Shown here: in pieces, positions 1-9,294 of the stretch
Layout: each line of letters opens with the position of its first letter
Position numbering within the stretch: position 1 is the first letter of the stretch
NCBI RefSeq assembly: GCF_030373185.1
Contig: NZ_JAUCZH010000007.1
Location: 295,084 to 359,083 of the forward strand
Direction: 5' to 3'
From: Tabrizicola sp.
GTDB taxonomy: Bacteria; Pseudomonadota; Alphaproteobacteria; Rhodobacterales; Rhodobacteraceae
Length of the DNA: 64,000 bases
The notes under the pieces: generated by a model
What the model saw: the letters and a program-made list of their open reading frames with translations, nothing else
What the model was told of the DNA's origin: nothing
Database searches by the model: none
Position numbers and translations under genes: made by a program

Positions 1-364
1 GCTTGGGGATCCGCGCCAGCCGGTCGATCTTGGCCGGGTCGCGGACCTGGTTGGAAACCAGCACATCCTTGATGCCGCCACGGGCAAAGACCTCGGCCTC
101 GCTGACCTTCTGGCAGCAGACGCCGACCGACCCGCCGAGGCGTTCCTGCAAGAGGGCGACATCGACCGACTTGTGCATCTTGCCATGCACTCGGTGGCGC
201 ATGCCGTGGGCCTTGGCATAATCGCCCATCTTCTTGATATTGCGTTCCAGCGCGTCGAGGTCGAGAACAAGGCAGGGGGTCTGGATATCCGCCTCGGCCA
301 TCCCCGGCAGGGCGGGGATGTCATAGCCGACTTCAAGGCCGTCGAATTTCGGATGCGTGTTCAT
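1..364 (-). CDS. bhcC: β-hydroxyaspartate aldolase BhcC, N-terminal part
   Basis: The gene is cut by the left edge; 121 N-terminal codons are present. The start ATG lies 4 bases after the bhcB stop. The protein is of the D-threonine-aldolase-like fold-type III PLP family: the conserved block around residues 57-66 (RHRVHGKMHKS) carries the likely PLP-binding lysine. In the β-hydroxyaspartate cycle this enzyme condenses glycine with glyoxylate to β-hydroxyaspartate. The assignment rests on the family plus its place directly behind bhcA and bhcB; alone, the sequence could also be read as a D-threonine/D-serine-type aldolase or dehydratase. The C-terminal metal site is outside the window, as would be bhcD. 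Confidence 0.85.
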   Translation of the reverse strand, partial: MNTHPKFDGLEVGYDIPALPGMAEADIQTPCLVLDLDALERNIKKMGDYAKAHGMRHRVHGKMHKSVDVALLQERLGGSVGVCCQKVSEAEVFARGGIKDVLVSNQVRDPAKIDRLARIPK

Positions 365-368
365 GTGC

Positions 369-1322
369 TTACCCTTTCATCCAAGGCAGGTTGTCCAGAT
401 CGACGTTGCCGCCGGTGATGATGACGCCGACGCGGCGACCGCGGAAGGCGTCCTTGTGTTTCAGGATCGTCGCCAGCGGCACGGCGCAGCTTGGCTCCAT
501 CACGATCTTCATCCGTTTCCAGGTCAGCTTCATCGCCTCGATGATTTCGTCCTCGGTGGCGGTGAAGATGTCGGTGACATGGTTCTGCACGAAATGCCAG
601 GTCAGGTCTTTCAGCGGCACCTTCAACCCGTCGGCCACCGTTTCCGGCGCGTCGTCGGCAATGATGTGACCGGCCTTGAAGCTGCGATAGGCGTCGTCGG
701 CGTTCTTTGGCTCGGCGGCGTAGACATCCACCCCCGGCGCGATGTTCGACACGGTCAGGCAGGTGCCGCTGATCATGCCGCCGCCGCCAATGGGGGCGAT
801 GATGGCATCCAGCCCTTCGACCTGATCCAGCAGTTCGCGTGAGCATGTCGCCTGCCCGGCAATCACGCGCGGGTCGTTGTAGGGGTGGACGAATTCCCCC
901 CCGGTCCGCGCCTGCACCTCGGCAAAGATCGCTTCACGGCTTGTCGTCGAAGGCTCACATTCGGTGATCGCGCCGCCATAACCGCGCACGGCGTCTTTCT
1001 TGGCCTGCGGCGCGGTGCGCGGCATCACGACGTTGCAGGGGATGCCCCGGCGACCAGCGGCATAGCTGAGGCTGAGCGCGTGATTGCCTGATGAATGGGT
1101 GCAGACACCCTTTGCCGCCATGGCATCGCCAAGGCCGAAGACCGCATTGCAGGCACCGCGCACCTTGAAGGCACCGGCCTTCTGGAAGTTCTCGCATTTG
1201 AAGAACAGCTCGGCCCCAGTCAGGTCATTGAGGTAGCTGGAGGTCAGGACCGGCGTGCGGTGGATATGGGGCGCGATGCGGGCATGGGCGGCCAGCACAT
1301 CATCAAAAGTCGGGATCAGCAT
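369..1322 (-). CDS. bhcB: β-hydroxyaspartate dehydratase BhcB
   Basis: A 317-residue PLP enzyme of the threonine/serine dehydratase family (fold type II). The PLP lysine sits in AFKVRGA near residue 57, and a glycine-rich phosphate-binding loop (PIGGGGMISG) lies near residue 180. In the cycle it converts β-hydroxyaspartate to iminosuccinate with loss of water. I chose the ATG at 1322 because AAGGA stands 7 bases upstream. An in-frame ATG at 1337 forms an ATGA overlap with the bhcA stop and would add five residues (MKDFP); either start implies translational coupling to bhcA. Family membership alone would allow threonine dehydratase; the neighbours decide the call. Confidence 0.9.
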   Translation of the reverse strand: MLIPTFDDVLAAHARIAPHIHRTPVLTSSYLNDLTGAELFFKCENFQKAGAFKVRGACNAVFGLGDAMAAKGVCTHSSGNHALSLSYAAGRRGIPCNVVMPRTAPQAKKDAVRGYGGAITECEPSTTSREAIFAEVQARTGGEFVHPYNDPRVIAGQATCSRELLDQVEGLDAIIAPIGGGGMISGTCLTVSNIAPGVDVYAAEPKNADDAYRSFKAGHIIADDAPETVADGLKVPLKDLTWHFVQNHVTDIFTATEDEIIEAMKLTWKRMKIVMEPSCAVPLATILKHKDAFRGRRVGVIITGGNVDLDNLPWMKG

Positions 1323-1333
1323 GGGAAAGTCCT

Positions 1334-2524
1334 TCATTCTGCGGCCATTGCCATGGCCGGAACCGTGCCGCGATAGTAGTCCTGCGCCGCTGCCACGCCC
1401 GAGCCGAGGGTGACCCCCCAGCCAAGATCGGCCATGCACATCTCGGCCGTGGCAAGGCCCGACAGCACCATGACTTCGGTCAGCATGCCAAGATGGCCGA
1501 TGCGGAAGACCTTGCCGGCCACTTCCCCAAGACCCACACCAAAGGCCACGCCGTATTTGCTGGCGGCCAGTTGCACCAAGGCCGTGCCATCACAGCCCGC
1601 AGGAACCTTCACCGCCGTCACCGTATCGGAATAAAGCTCGGGCGAGGCGGCATAGGGCGTCATCCCCCATGCGGTGATCGCACGGCGCACGCCTTCGGCA
1701 AGGCGGTGGTGGCGGGCGTAGACATTCTCCAGCCCCTCGGATTCAAGCAGGTCGATGGCATGTGCCAGACCCGCAATCAGACCGACCGGCGGGGTATAAG
1801 GAAAGCCGCCCTTGGCGTAGCTTGCCAGCATGTCATTGAAATCAAAGAAGGTGCGCGGCAGGGTGGCCGTTTCCATCGCCGCGATGGCCTTTGGCGACAC
1901 CCCAAGGATCGCAAGGCCCGCGGGCAGCATGAAACCCTTCTGGCTGCCCGCAACCGCGATATCGACGCCCCAGCCCGTGAACTCGAACGGCATCGACCCG
2001 ATGGAGGACACGCCATCAACAAACAGCATGGCGCCATGCCCCGCCGCGTCCATTGCCCGGCGGATGCCGCCGATATCGGATTTCACGCCGGTCGCAGTTT
2101 CGTTATGGGTGGCCAGAACCGCCTTGATGCTGCCTGTCTTGTCAGCTTTCAGCGCGGCCTCGATGGTTGCCAAGGGCGCGCCCTGGCCCCATGGCGTCTC
2201 GATGATCTGGACGTTCAACCCGTGGCGCTGGCAAAGGTCGATCCAGCGATGGCTGAACATCCCGAAGCGGGCGGCAAGCACGGTATCACCGGGCGAAAGG
2301 GTGTTTGTGACCGCCGCCTCCCAGCCGCCTGTGCCGGTGGCCGGGATCAGGATGACTTCACCATCCGCCATTTTCAGCACCCGCCGCACACCTTCAACCG
2401 CAGGCTTGAACAGGCGCGCAAACGCCGGGGACCGGTGGTCAAGCGTCGGCATGTCACAGGCCTTGCGGACGGAGTCGGGAATATTGGTCGGGCCGGGGAT
2501 GAAGACGGAGTTCTGGAAGGACAT
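1334..2524 (-). CDS. bhcA: L-aspartate:glyoxylate aminotransferase BhcA
   Basis: A 396-residue class V aminotransferase of the serine-glyoxylate type. It has FIPGPTN at the N-terminus and a PLP-lysine motif AGSQKGFMLP near residue 200. In the β-hydroxyaspartate cycle it transfers the amino group of aspartate to glyoxylate, giving glycine and oxaloacetate. The chosen ATG has GGGAGAGAG upstream; a longer frame reaches 2575 but would run into the AT-rich promoter. It is first in the bhcABC(D) unit and divergent from bhcR. A plain serine-glyoxylate aminotransferase is the alternative, but the bhcB/bhcC/bhcR context makes that unlikely. Confidence 0.9.
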   Translation of the reverse strand: MSFQNSVFIPGPTNIPDSVRKACDMPTLDHRSPAFARLFKPAVEGVRRVLKMADGEVILIPATGTGGWEAAVTNTLSPGDTVLAARFGMFSHRWIDLCQRHGLNVQIIETPWGQGAPLATIEAALKADKTGSIKAVLATHNETATGVKSDIGGIRRAMDAAGHGAMLFVDGVSSIGSMPFEFTGWGVDIAVAGSQKGFMLPAGLAILGVSPKAIAAMETATLPRTFFDFNDMLASYAKGGFPYTPPVGLIAGLAHAIDLLESEGLENVYARHHRLAEGVRRAITAWGMTPYAASPELYSDTVTAVKVPAGCDGTALVQLAASKYGVAFGVGLGEVAGKVFRIGHLGMLTEVMVLSGLATAEMCMADLGWGVTLGSGVAAAQDYYRGTVPAMAMAAE

Positions 2525-2575
2525 CGGGGCTCTCTCCCTTGAGGATGGGTGCAACCTACCCATCCACCGCACCAT

Positions 2576-2610
2576 TCACAATTTTTTCGAAAAGATTTTT
2601 CATTTTGTGA
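2576..2610. promoter_or_regulatory. Candidate BhcR operator (inverted repeat)
   Basis: TCACAA at 2576-2581 and TTGTGA at 2605-2610 form inverted arms whose centres are 29 bases apart, in an AT-rich stretch (about 2575-2640) that contrasts with the GC-rich surroundings. It lies between the divergent bhcA and bhcR starts. IclR-family regulators bind such dyads near their own promoters, so this is an inferred BhcR site. Confidence 0.4.
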
Positions 2611-2621
2611 TTCTTCTGATG

Positions 2622-2635
2622 TTATTAATCAATAA
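2622..2635. promoter_or_regulatory. Second AT-rich dyad upstream of bhcR
   Basis: TTATT (2622-2626) and AATAA (2631-2635) are inverted around a 4-base spacer, 40 bases before the bhcR start. It could be a second half of the bhcR/bhcA control region or part of a promoter; binding is not shown by the sequence. Confidence 0.25.
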
Positions 2636-2674
2636 CAGTGGTTTGCTCTTTTTCAGCAGAAGGAACGGGGAACG

Positions 2675-3484
2675 ATGGCTCAGAAACCACGTGGGCGACC
2701 GAAGGCGTTCAACGACAAGACCGACCAGAACACCGTGCAGGCTTTGGACCGGGCGCTTTTCCTGCTGGAGCATCTGGCCCAAGGCCCGGGTCGCACGCTT
2801 TCCGACCTGGCCGAGGAAACCGGTCAGGCCGTCGCAACTACGTTCCGCGCGCTGCAAACCCTGCAAGGGCATGGCATGGTCGAGGTGGAAGAACCCGGCC
2901 AGCTTTGGCACATCGGGGCCGGGGCCTTCCGGATCGGCACCGCCTTCCTGCGCCGGACCAAAGTGGTGGAACGCGCGCGGCAACCGATGGATGCGCTGAT
3001 GCGCGAGACAGGGGAAACCGCGAACCTTGGGGTCGAGGTGCGGGGCGAGGTGCTGTTTCTGGCGCAGGTCGAAACGCATGAGGCGATCCGCGCCTTCTTT
3101 CCGCCCGGCACCAAAGGCCCGATGCATTCCAGCGGAATCGGCAAGGCCTTGCTGGCGTGGTATCCGGAAGACCGGGCGCGCGAAATCATCGCGCGGCAGG
3201 GGTTGCAGAAGTTCACCACACTGACGCTGACCTCGGACACCGCGCTATTGCGCGACCTGGCCCGCACACGGGAACGCGGCTTTGCCATCGATGATCAGGA
3301 ACGCGCCGAGGGCATGCGCTGCATCGCTGCCCCGATCTTCAATTCCCATGCCGAGCCGGTGGCGGGTCTGTCTGTATCCGGCCCCGCTTTCCGGGTGGGT
3401 TTGTCTGATGCCAGCCGCCTCGGTGCGCTGGTCCGCGCTGCGGCGGACCTTGTGACCGAGGCGACGGGTGGCGTGCGGCCTTAG
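2675..3484 (+). CDS. bhcR: IclR-family regulator BhcR
   Basis: A 269-residue regulator. A winged helix-turn-helix occupies roughly residues 20-85 and the IclR effector domain about 95-260, with the conserved HSSGIGKALLA segment near residue 150. In Paracoccus the homologue controls the bhc genes in response to glyoxylate; here the divergent position opposite bhcA suggests the same. The ATG is preceded by AAGGAACGGGG. Its TAG stop overlaps the TAA stop of the convergent DUF533 gene. Confidence 0.88.
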   Translation: MAQKPRGRPKAFNDKTDQNTVQALDRALFLLEHLAQGPGRTLSDLAEETGQAVATTFRALQTLQGHGMVEVEEPGQLWHIGAGAFRIGTAFLRRTKVVERARQPMDALMRETGETANLGVEVRGEVLFLAQVETHEAIRAFFPPGTKGPMHSSGIGKALLAWYPEDRAREIIARQGLQKFTTLTLTSDTALLRDLARTRERGFAIDDQERAEGMRCIAAPIFNSHAEPVAGLSVSGPAFRVGLSDASRLGALVRAAADLVTEATGGVRP

Positions 3485-4182
3485 GCCAGTTGCGCGGCCT
3501 TGGCGTGCAGATGGTCTACAAGTGCCGGATCAAGACCAAGCCGCGCGGCCAGCATTGCCAGATAGCCCTTTTCAGCGGGCGCATTCTCATCCACCACCAG
3601 AAGCGAGGCGGCGTAAAGTTCGGTCGCCTCGCGTTCGGTGCGGGCAAGGGCTGCAACGCGGCCCACATCAAGCGGCGCGTCCAGTTCGGCGGCGATCAGC
3701 GCAGTGGCCTCGGCCCCAAGCCCAAGGTTGGGCAGTTGCGCGTCGATCCGTGCGCGTTCGTCCGGGGTGACATGGCCATCAGCCTTCGCGGCGGCGATCA
3801 TCGCTTGCAGGATACGGGTGGCAAGGTCATCGGCGGCGACGGGATCGGCGGGGAGGAACTCGGTTCCTTCGGGTGCAGGCAGGCTGACCGGGCCACCTTC
3901 GGCGCCCGCCGCCTTGCCGGCCTTCCAATCCTCATAGGCCTTGTAGGCCAGACCACCGATCAGCGCAGCGCCGCCCACCCGGACACCTGTGCCAAGCAGC
4001 CTGCGCCCGCCTCGGGTCAGCAAGACCCCCAGAAGGCCACCGGCAATTGCGCCTTTGCCCAGCGCGGACTGGTTGTTCCATGTGTCTTTCGCCTTGCCGG
4101 TCAAGCCTTTGGCACCTTGGCCACCGGTTGCCTGACCAAGGCCGCCCGTCAGGCTGTCCAGCAGGGATTTCGCGTTCAACAT
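3481..4182 (-). CDS. DUF533 / TerB-like protein (YebE family)
   Basis: A 233-residue protein. Residues 1-50 are polar and Gly/Gln-rich, a hydrophobic Gly/Ala segment at about 47-85 looks membrane-associated, and the C-terminal half (about 125-230) is the α-helical DUF533 domain related to TerB. The function of this family is unknown. The start ATG at 4182 has AGGAG upstream; the reading frame extends further but without a ribosome-binding site. It converges on bhcR with overlapping stops and shows no functional link to the bhc genes. Confidence 0.8.
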   Translation of the reverse strand: MLNAKSLLDSLTGGLGQATGGQGAKGLTGKAKDTWNNQSALGKGAIAGGLLGVLLTRGGRRLLGTGVRVGGAALIGGLAYKAYEDWKAGKAAGAEGGPVSLPAPEGTEFLPADPVAADDLATRILQAMIAAAKADGHVTPDERARIDAQLPNLGLGAEATALIAAELDAPLDVGRVAALARTEREATELYAASLLVVDENAPAEKGYLAMLAARLGLDPALVDHLHAKAAQLA

Positions 4183-4246
4183 CGTTGGCTCCTGTCTTTG
4201 TCCGACGACATATGTGCATCGGCGGACAGCGATGCAATGGCCGGGT

Positions 4247-7200
4247 TCAAGTCTCCCAGCCGCCCCCGCCCGGGGTCCGCATCTCGAAAACAGCACCGGC
4301 GGGAAGGTCGCGTTCGTCGTTGCCTTTCAGCGCTTCCGTCCGCCCGTCAGGCCAGTGGACAAGGTTTTCGCCCGTGGCCCCCGGCCCGCCACCTGCCGCA
4401 CCGAATGGCGCGATCCGGCGGCTGCCACAAAGGGTGGTCACGGTCACCGGCGCAAGGAACCGCAGGCTTCGCACAGCGCCGTTGCCCCCACGCCAGTGAC
4501 CGCTGCCACCAGAACCATGCCGGATCGAAAACTCCTCCAGCCTTACGGGAAAGCGTTTTTCCAGGATCTCGGGATCAGTCATGCGGGTGTTGGTCATATG
4601 GCTTTGCACGGCGTCGCAACCGGCAAAACCGGGGCCAGCCCCAGTGCCGCCGGCAATCGTCTCGTAGTTCTGGAAGGCGTCATTGCCCCAGATGAAGTTG
4701 TTCATCGTGCCTTGCGCAGCCGCCACCACCCCAAGCGCGCCATAAAGCGCATTGCAGGCCGACTGGCTGACCTCGGTATTCCCGGCGATCACCGCCGCCG
4801 GGGCTTTCGGGTTCAGAAGTGAGCCTTCCGGCACAATGATCGTCAGCGGCGCAAGACAGCCTTCGTTCAAGGGGATGGCCTTTCCGACCAGCGTGCGGAA
4901 GACATATAGCACCACCGCCCGCGTCACCGCCTGCGGGGCGTTATAGTTGCCCGAATGTTGCGGGCTGGACCCGGTAAAGTCGATCGTCGCCGCGCGCTTT
5001 GCATGGTCCACCATAACACGGACGCGGATCGTCGTGCCGATATCCATCGGATAGCTGAATTCACCATCCTTCAGCCGGTCGATCACCGCGCGGACACATT
5101 CTTCGGCGTTTTGCTGAACATGGCCCATGTAGGCGGCCACCACTTCAGCGCCATGGGTGGCCACAACGCGCAGGAGCTCCCGACGTCCGGTCTCATTCGC
5201 GGCGATCTGCGCCTTGAGGTCGGCCATGTTCTGATCCGGCGACCGGCAGGGCCAGCGCCCCGAGGCCAGAAGCGCGCGGGTCTCGGTCTCGCGCAAGTGA
5301 CCTTCAACGACCAGCGGGAACAGGTCGATGACCACACCTTCTTCCTCGATCGTCGTGCTGTCGGGCGGGCCTGACCCGGGCGTCCGCCCGCCAATGTCGG
5401 CGTGATGCCCGCGCGAGCCAAGCCAGAAGGCCGCGCGGCCTGCCACGAAAACCGGGGTGATCACCGTCACATCCGGCAGATGCGTGCCACCGTTCCAGGG
5501 GGAGTTCAGCATCCATGCGTCCCCCTCCTGCGCAGTCGCCCCAACTGCTGCGATCACCGTCTTGACAGCATGGGACATCGACCCAAGGTGAACCGGCACA
5601 TGGGGGGCATTGGCCACCAGATCGCCGGACGCATCGAAGATGGCGCAGGAAAAGTCGAAGCGTTCCTTGATGTTGACCGACCATGCGGTGTTGGCCAAGG
5701 TCGCCCCCATCTGGTCGGCAACCGACATGAACAGGTTGTTGAACACTTCCAGCAAGACCGGATCGGCCTTTGTCCCCGCCGCCGGCGGCCGGGCAATCGC
5801 TTCGGTCCGGGTCAGGATCAGGTTGGCCGATGCATCTACCCGCGCTTGCCAGCCCGGCTCGACGATGGTGGTGCCAGTGGCTTCGGTGATCACGGCAGGC
5901 CCGGTGATGCGGGTGGCGCTGCCGCAGGTTTCGCGCTGGTAAAGCGGCACGTCCTGCCAACCCCCGTCCACCCAAAGCCGAAGCGTCGTGAAGGCGGCCC
6001 CGGGCTCTGGCCCCGGATCCATTGGTGGCAAACCTGCCCCGCCACCTTCGGCCTCGACGGCGAGCATTTCGAACAGGACCGCGCGTTCGGGCGAGGTGAA
6101 GCCGAACCGCGCCTGATGGGCCGCCGCAAAGGCTGCACGCATGTCGGCTTCGGGCGCGAAAGGCACCGGCAAGGACTGATGCGACCCGTCATAGCGCAGA
6201 TGCGCGGTGCGGCTGACCTTGGGGGCGGCGATGCCCTGCGCGGCAAGGTCTGCCGTGGCGTCGGCGGCAAGCGCGTCAATCCGGGTGCGGGCTTCGCTCA
6301 CGGCGGACAAGGGGGCGTCAAACTGCGCCTCTCGCAGGCTGCGCAGATCGGCCAGCCCCATGCCAAAGGCCGAAAGCACCCCGGCATGCGGATGCAGGAA
6401 CACGGTCTGCATCCCCAAGGCATCGGCCACACCGCAGGCATGCTGCCCGCCCGCACCGCCAAAACATTGCAGCGCATAGCCGGTCACATCATGGCCGCGC
6501 TGAACGCTTATCTTCTTGATCGCATTGGCCATGTTGTCGATGGCGATCCGCAGGAAGCCTTCGGCCACCACCTCGGGCGGATCAAGCCGCCCGGTGACGG
6601 CGGCAATCTCATGCGCCAAGGCCCGAAACTTCGCCCCCACCTCGTCGCTGTCCAGCGGCTGATCGCCCCCGGGGCCAAAGACGGCGGGGAAGTGGTCGGG
6701 CGACAAACGGCCCAGCATCACATTGCAATCAGTGATCGTCAGCGGCCCGCTCCGGCGATAGCTGGCCGGGCCAGGGTTCGCGCCAGCACTTTCCGGGCCA
6801 ACCTGAAACCGCCCGTCACGAAAGGTGCAGACCGACCCGCCGCCCGCCGCGACGGTGTGGATATCCATCATCGGCGCGCGCATGCGAACGCCTGCCACTT
6901 CGGTTTCGAACGACCGTTCATATACGCCTGCAAAATGGCTGACATCGGTCGAGGTGCCGCCCATGTCAAAGCCGATCAGCCGGTCAAATCCAGCCGCCTG
7001 CGCGGTCTGGACCATGCCGACGATCCCTCCTGCCGGGCCGGACAGGATGGCGTCCTTGCCCTGAAAGCGCCCGGCCTCGGTCAGCCCGCCGTTCGACTGC
7101 ATGAACAAAAGCCGCCTTGTCGCCCGGCCCATGTCCAAAGCACCTTCAACCTGTGCCACATAGCGGCGAAGGATGGGTGACAGGTAGGCATCGACCACTG

Positions 7201-7822
7201 TCGTATCGCCGCGCGGCACGATCTTGGCCAGACGGCTGACCTGATGCGAAAGCGAGATCTGCGTGAATCCTGCCTCGGCCGCCAGTTCCCCCACCCGCGC
7301 CTCATGCGCGGGGTTCACATGGCCATGCATCAAGGCGATGGCCACTGCGCCGATGCCTTCGGCCCGCGCCGATGCCAGCGCGGCCCGGATCGCGCCTTCA
7401 TCCAGCGGCCGCACTTCGCGGCCTTCGGCGTCAAGGCGGCCCGGAACCTCGGCCACGCGTTCATAAAGAAGATCGGGGCGGCGGATGTTCAGGTCAAACA
7501 GCGCGGGCCGGGACTGGGTGCCGATCCGCAGAAGATCGCCAAAGCCTTCGGTGATCAGCAGAAAGACCCGTTCGCCCTTGCGTTCCAGCAAGGCATTGGT
7601 CGCGACCGTGGTTCCCATCTTGACGGCGGCTATCGTCCCGTCCGGGATCGGTTGACCGGGCGCAAGACCAAGGCAATCGCGGATACCCTGCACGGCGGCA
7701 TCGCCATAACGTTCGGGATTTTCCGACAAGAGCTTTACCGTCACAAGACCGCCATCCGGGGCGCGGCCCACGACATCGGTGAAGGTGCCGCCGCGATCAA
7801 TCCAGAATTCCCAAGCGCCCAT
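4247..7822 (-). CDS. oplAH: ATP-dependent 5-oxoprolinase (fused HyuA/HyuB type)
   Basis: A 1191-residue protein with the hydantoinase A/oxoprolinase half first and the hydantoinase B half second, as in single-chain 5-oxoprolinases of about 1,200-1,300 residues. The N-terminal nucleotide-binding signature DRGGTFTD is at residues 9-16, followed by [17 protein letters not shown], which is strongly conserved in OPLAH. The enzyme opens 5-oxoproline to glutamate using ATP. An N-methylhydantoinase is the less likely alternative. The start has AGGA upstream; a longer frame to 8230 overlaps the divergent M24 gene and is rejected. Only 50 bases separate it from that gene's start. Confidence 0.85.
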   Translation of the reverse strand: MGAWEFWIDRGGTFTDVVGRAPDGGLVTVKLLSENPERYGDAAVQGIRDCLGLAPGQPIPDGTIAAVKMGTTVATNALLERKGERVFLLITEGFGDLLRIGTQSRPALFDLNIRRPDLLYERVAEVPGRLDAEGREVRPLDEGAIRAALASARAEGIGAVAIALMHGHVNPAHEARVGELAAEAGFTQISLSHQVSRLAKIVPRGDTTVVDAYLSPILRRYVAQVEGALDMGRATRRLLFMQSNGGLTEAGRFQGKDAILSGPAGGIVGMVQTAQAAGFDRLIGFDMGGTSTDVSHFAGVYERSFETEVAGVRMRAPMMDIHTVAAGGGSVCTFRDGRFQVGPESAGANPGPASYRRSGPLTITDCNVMLGRLSPDHFPAVFGPGGDQPLDSDEVGAKFRALAHEIAAVTGRLDPPEVVAEGFLRIAIDNMANAIKKISVQRGHDVTGYALQCFGGAGGQHACGVADALGMQTVFLHPHAGVLSAFGMGLADLRSLREAQFDAPLSAVSEARTRIDALAADATADLAAQGIAAPKVSRTAHLRYDGSHQSLPVPFAPEADMRAAFAAAHQARFGFTSPERAVLFEMLAVEAEGGGAGLPPMDPGPEPGAAFTTLRLWVDGGWQDVPLYQRETCGSATRITGPAVITEATGTTIVEPGWQARVDASANLILTRTEAIARPPAAGTKADPVLLEVFNNLFMSVADQMGATLANTAWSVNIKERFDFSCAIFDASGDLVANAPHVPVHLGSMSHAVKTVIAAVGATAQEGDAWMLNSPWNGGTHLPDVTVITPVFVAGRAAFWLGSRGHHADIGGRTPGSGPPDSTTIEEEGVVIDLFPLVVEGHLRETETRALLASGRWPCRSPDQNMADLKAQIAANETGRRELLRVVATHGAEVVAAYMGHVQQNAEECVRAVIDRLKDGEFSYPMDIGTTIRVRVMVDHAKRAATIDFTGSSPQHSGNYNAPQAVTRAVVLYVFRTLVGKAIPLNEGCLAPLTIIVPEGSLLNPKAPAAVIAGNTEVSQSACNALYGALGVVAAAQGTMNNFIWGNDAFQNYETIAGGTGAGPGFAGCDAVQSHMTNTRMTDPEILEKRFPVRLEEFSIRHGSGGSGHWRGGNGAVRSLRFLAPVTVTTLCGSRRIAPFGAAGGGPGATGENLVHWPDGRTEALKGNDERDLPAGAVFEMRTPGGGGWET

Positions 7823-7872
7823 CGTCCTGCCTCGTCCATTCAACGCCCCTTGGTCGCCCGGAGGCGAACCGG

Positions 7873-9087
7873 ATGCAAGCCAATCAACCAACGCAGTTGC
7901 CGATTGACCAAATCGCGGCGACAGGCTTTGTTGCCGACATGCCGCTACATTTTGCAGATCAGGAATACGCCGCCCGCAAAGACCTCGCTCGCAGCGCGCT
8001 ACAGGCGGCGGGGCTGGAGGCATTGCTGATGTTTGCCCCGGAAAGCCACTACTGGATTTCGGGCTATGACACCTTCGGCTTTGCAATGTTTCAGTGCATG
8101 GTGCTGACCGCTCGGGGCGATCTGCACCTTTTGACCCGCACGCCCGACCTGAGGCAGGCGCAACTGACCTCGACCCTTGGCGACAGCGAAATCCACATCT
8201 GGCAAGACATCGAAGGCGCTTATCCCGCAACGGACCTTGCGCGGCTTCTGGCCGATCTTGGGGTCAGCGGCCCCATCGGCTATGAAAGCGATACGGCGGG
8301 GCTGACAGACCGCAACGGCCGGATGCTGCACCGCGCCCTGCCCGGCCTGATCGACGCGTCAGACCTGATCCGCGCACTGCGCAGGGTAAAATCCCCGGCC
8401 GAAATTGCCATGCACCGCCGCGCCGCCGCCCTTTCCGACGACGCGCTGGATCAGGCCATCGCGATGGCCCGCCCCGGCGCGTTCGAGGGCGATATCCTTG
8501 CCGCCATGCAAGGCGCAGTCTTCAAGGGCGGCGGCGATTATGCCGGAAACGAGTTCATCCTTGGCTCTGGCCCCGGCGCGTTGCTGTGTCGGTATTATTC
8601 CGGCCGAAGACATCTGGACGCCGAGGATCAGCTGACCCTTGAATGGTCGGGCGCTTATGCCCGCTATCATGCCGCGATGATGCGCACCGTCCTTGTGGGC
8701 CGCGCGACGGACCACCATCGCCGGATGCATGCCGCCGCCGTCGAAGCGCTGGAGGCCTGCGAGGCTGCCATCCGCCCCGGTCAGCCAATGGGCGATGTCT
8801 ATGACGCCCATGCCCGGGTCTTTGACGCCCACGGCCTGTCGCACGCACGCTTGCGGGCCTGCGGATATGGGATGGGCGCGGTCTATAACCCGATCTGGGT
8901 GGATTTCCCGATGTTCTATCAGGGCAATCCCCTGATCATGAAGGCCGGTCAGGTGTTCTTTCTGCACATGATCCTGATGGACAGTGACGCAGGCAAGGCG
9001 ATGACGCTTGGCCATTCGGTGCTGGTCGGTGAAACCGGGATCGAGCGTTTGTCGCGCCACGGGCTGGGGCTGATCCTGAACGACTAG
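7873..9087 (+). CDS. Creatinase/Xaa-Pro dipeptidase-like M24 hydrolase
   Basis: A 404-residue protein with an N-terminal creatinase domain (about 30-165) and an M24 pita-bread domain (about 175-395). The motif that normally supplies two Asp metal ligands reads [17 protein letters not shown], so both aspartates are replaced. Creatinase and the ectoine hydrolase DoeA lack metal in the same way, and this motif resembles the DoeA type. It is therefore probably a metal-independent C-N hydrolase rather than a peptidase; the substrate cannot be named. GGAGG precedes the ATG at 7873, which decides that start over an ATG at 7939. Its divergence from 5-oxoprolinase suggests a shared role in degrading small amides. 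Confidence 0.7.
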   Translation: MQANQPTQLPIDQIAATGFVADMPLHFADQEYAARKDLARSALQAAGLEALLMFAPESHYWISGYDTFGFAMFQCMVLTARGDLHLLTRTPDLRQAQLTSTLGDSEIHIWQDIEGAYPATDLARLLADLGVSGPIGYESDTAGLTDRNGRMLHRALPGLIDASDLIRALRRVKSPAEIAMHRRAAALSDDALDQAIAMARPGAFEGDILAAMQGAVFKGGGDYAGNEFILGSGPGALLCRYYSGRRHLDAEDQLTLEWSGAYARYHAAMMRTVLVGRATDHHRRMHAAAVEALEACEAAIRPGQPMGDVYDAHARVFDAHGLSHARLRACGYGMGAVYNPIWVDFPMFYQGNPLIMKAGQVFFLHMILMDSDAGKAMTLGHSVLVGETGIERLSRHGLGLILND

Positions 9088-9170
9088 CTTTCCCTGCCTG
9101 CGCTACGGCCGAAAGCCGTCAGAGGTTGGCAATCGGCCGAAATCGGGTTATGGGCGACGCAATGAACATG

Positions 9171-9197
9171 GAGCCGGGTGCAATTCCCGGCTGGCTC
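9171..9197. other. Stable hairpin in the M24-SulP intergenic region
   Basis: In the 207-base gap, GCCGGG (9173-9178) pairs with CCCGGC (9186-9191) around a 7-base loop, and GAGCC (9171-9175) could pair instead with GGCTC (9193-9197). No T-run follows, so it is not an obvious terminator. The loop region GGTGCAATTCC recalls one conserved piece of cobalamin riboswitches, but the rest of that fold is not visible. Confidence 0.3.
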
Positions 9198-9294
9198 TTC
9201 CGGCCGCCGATCCGCCGGACCACCGTCTTGCAGACATTAGAACACACCCTCGATACGGCCCGCCTGTGCCGCATCGGTCTGGAACGGATTGCAC

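Noticed and set aside
5402..7180. 592-codon plus-strand frame inside the oxoprolinase gene
   Set aside because: Shadow of the minus-strand oxoprolinase gene; no domain and no ribosome-binding site.
7873..9087. Naming the M24 protein ectoine hydrolase (doeA/eutD)
   Set aside because: The metal-site motif resembles DoeA, but the overall identity cannot be measured here and doeB or uehABC neighbours are absent.
9171..9197. Full cobalamin riboswitch
   Set aside because: Only one short segment resembles it; the B12-box and the other conserved helices are not visible.
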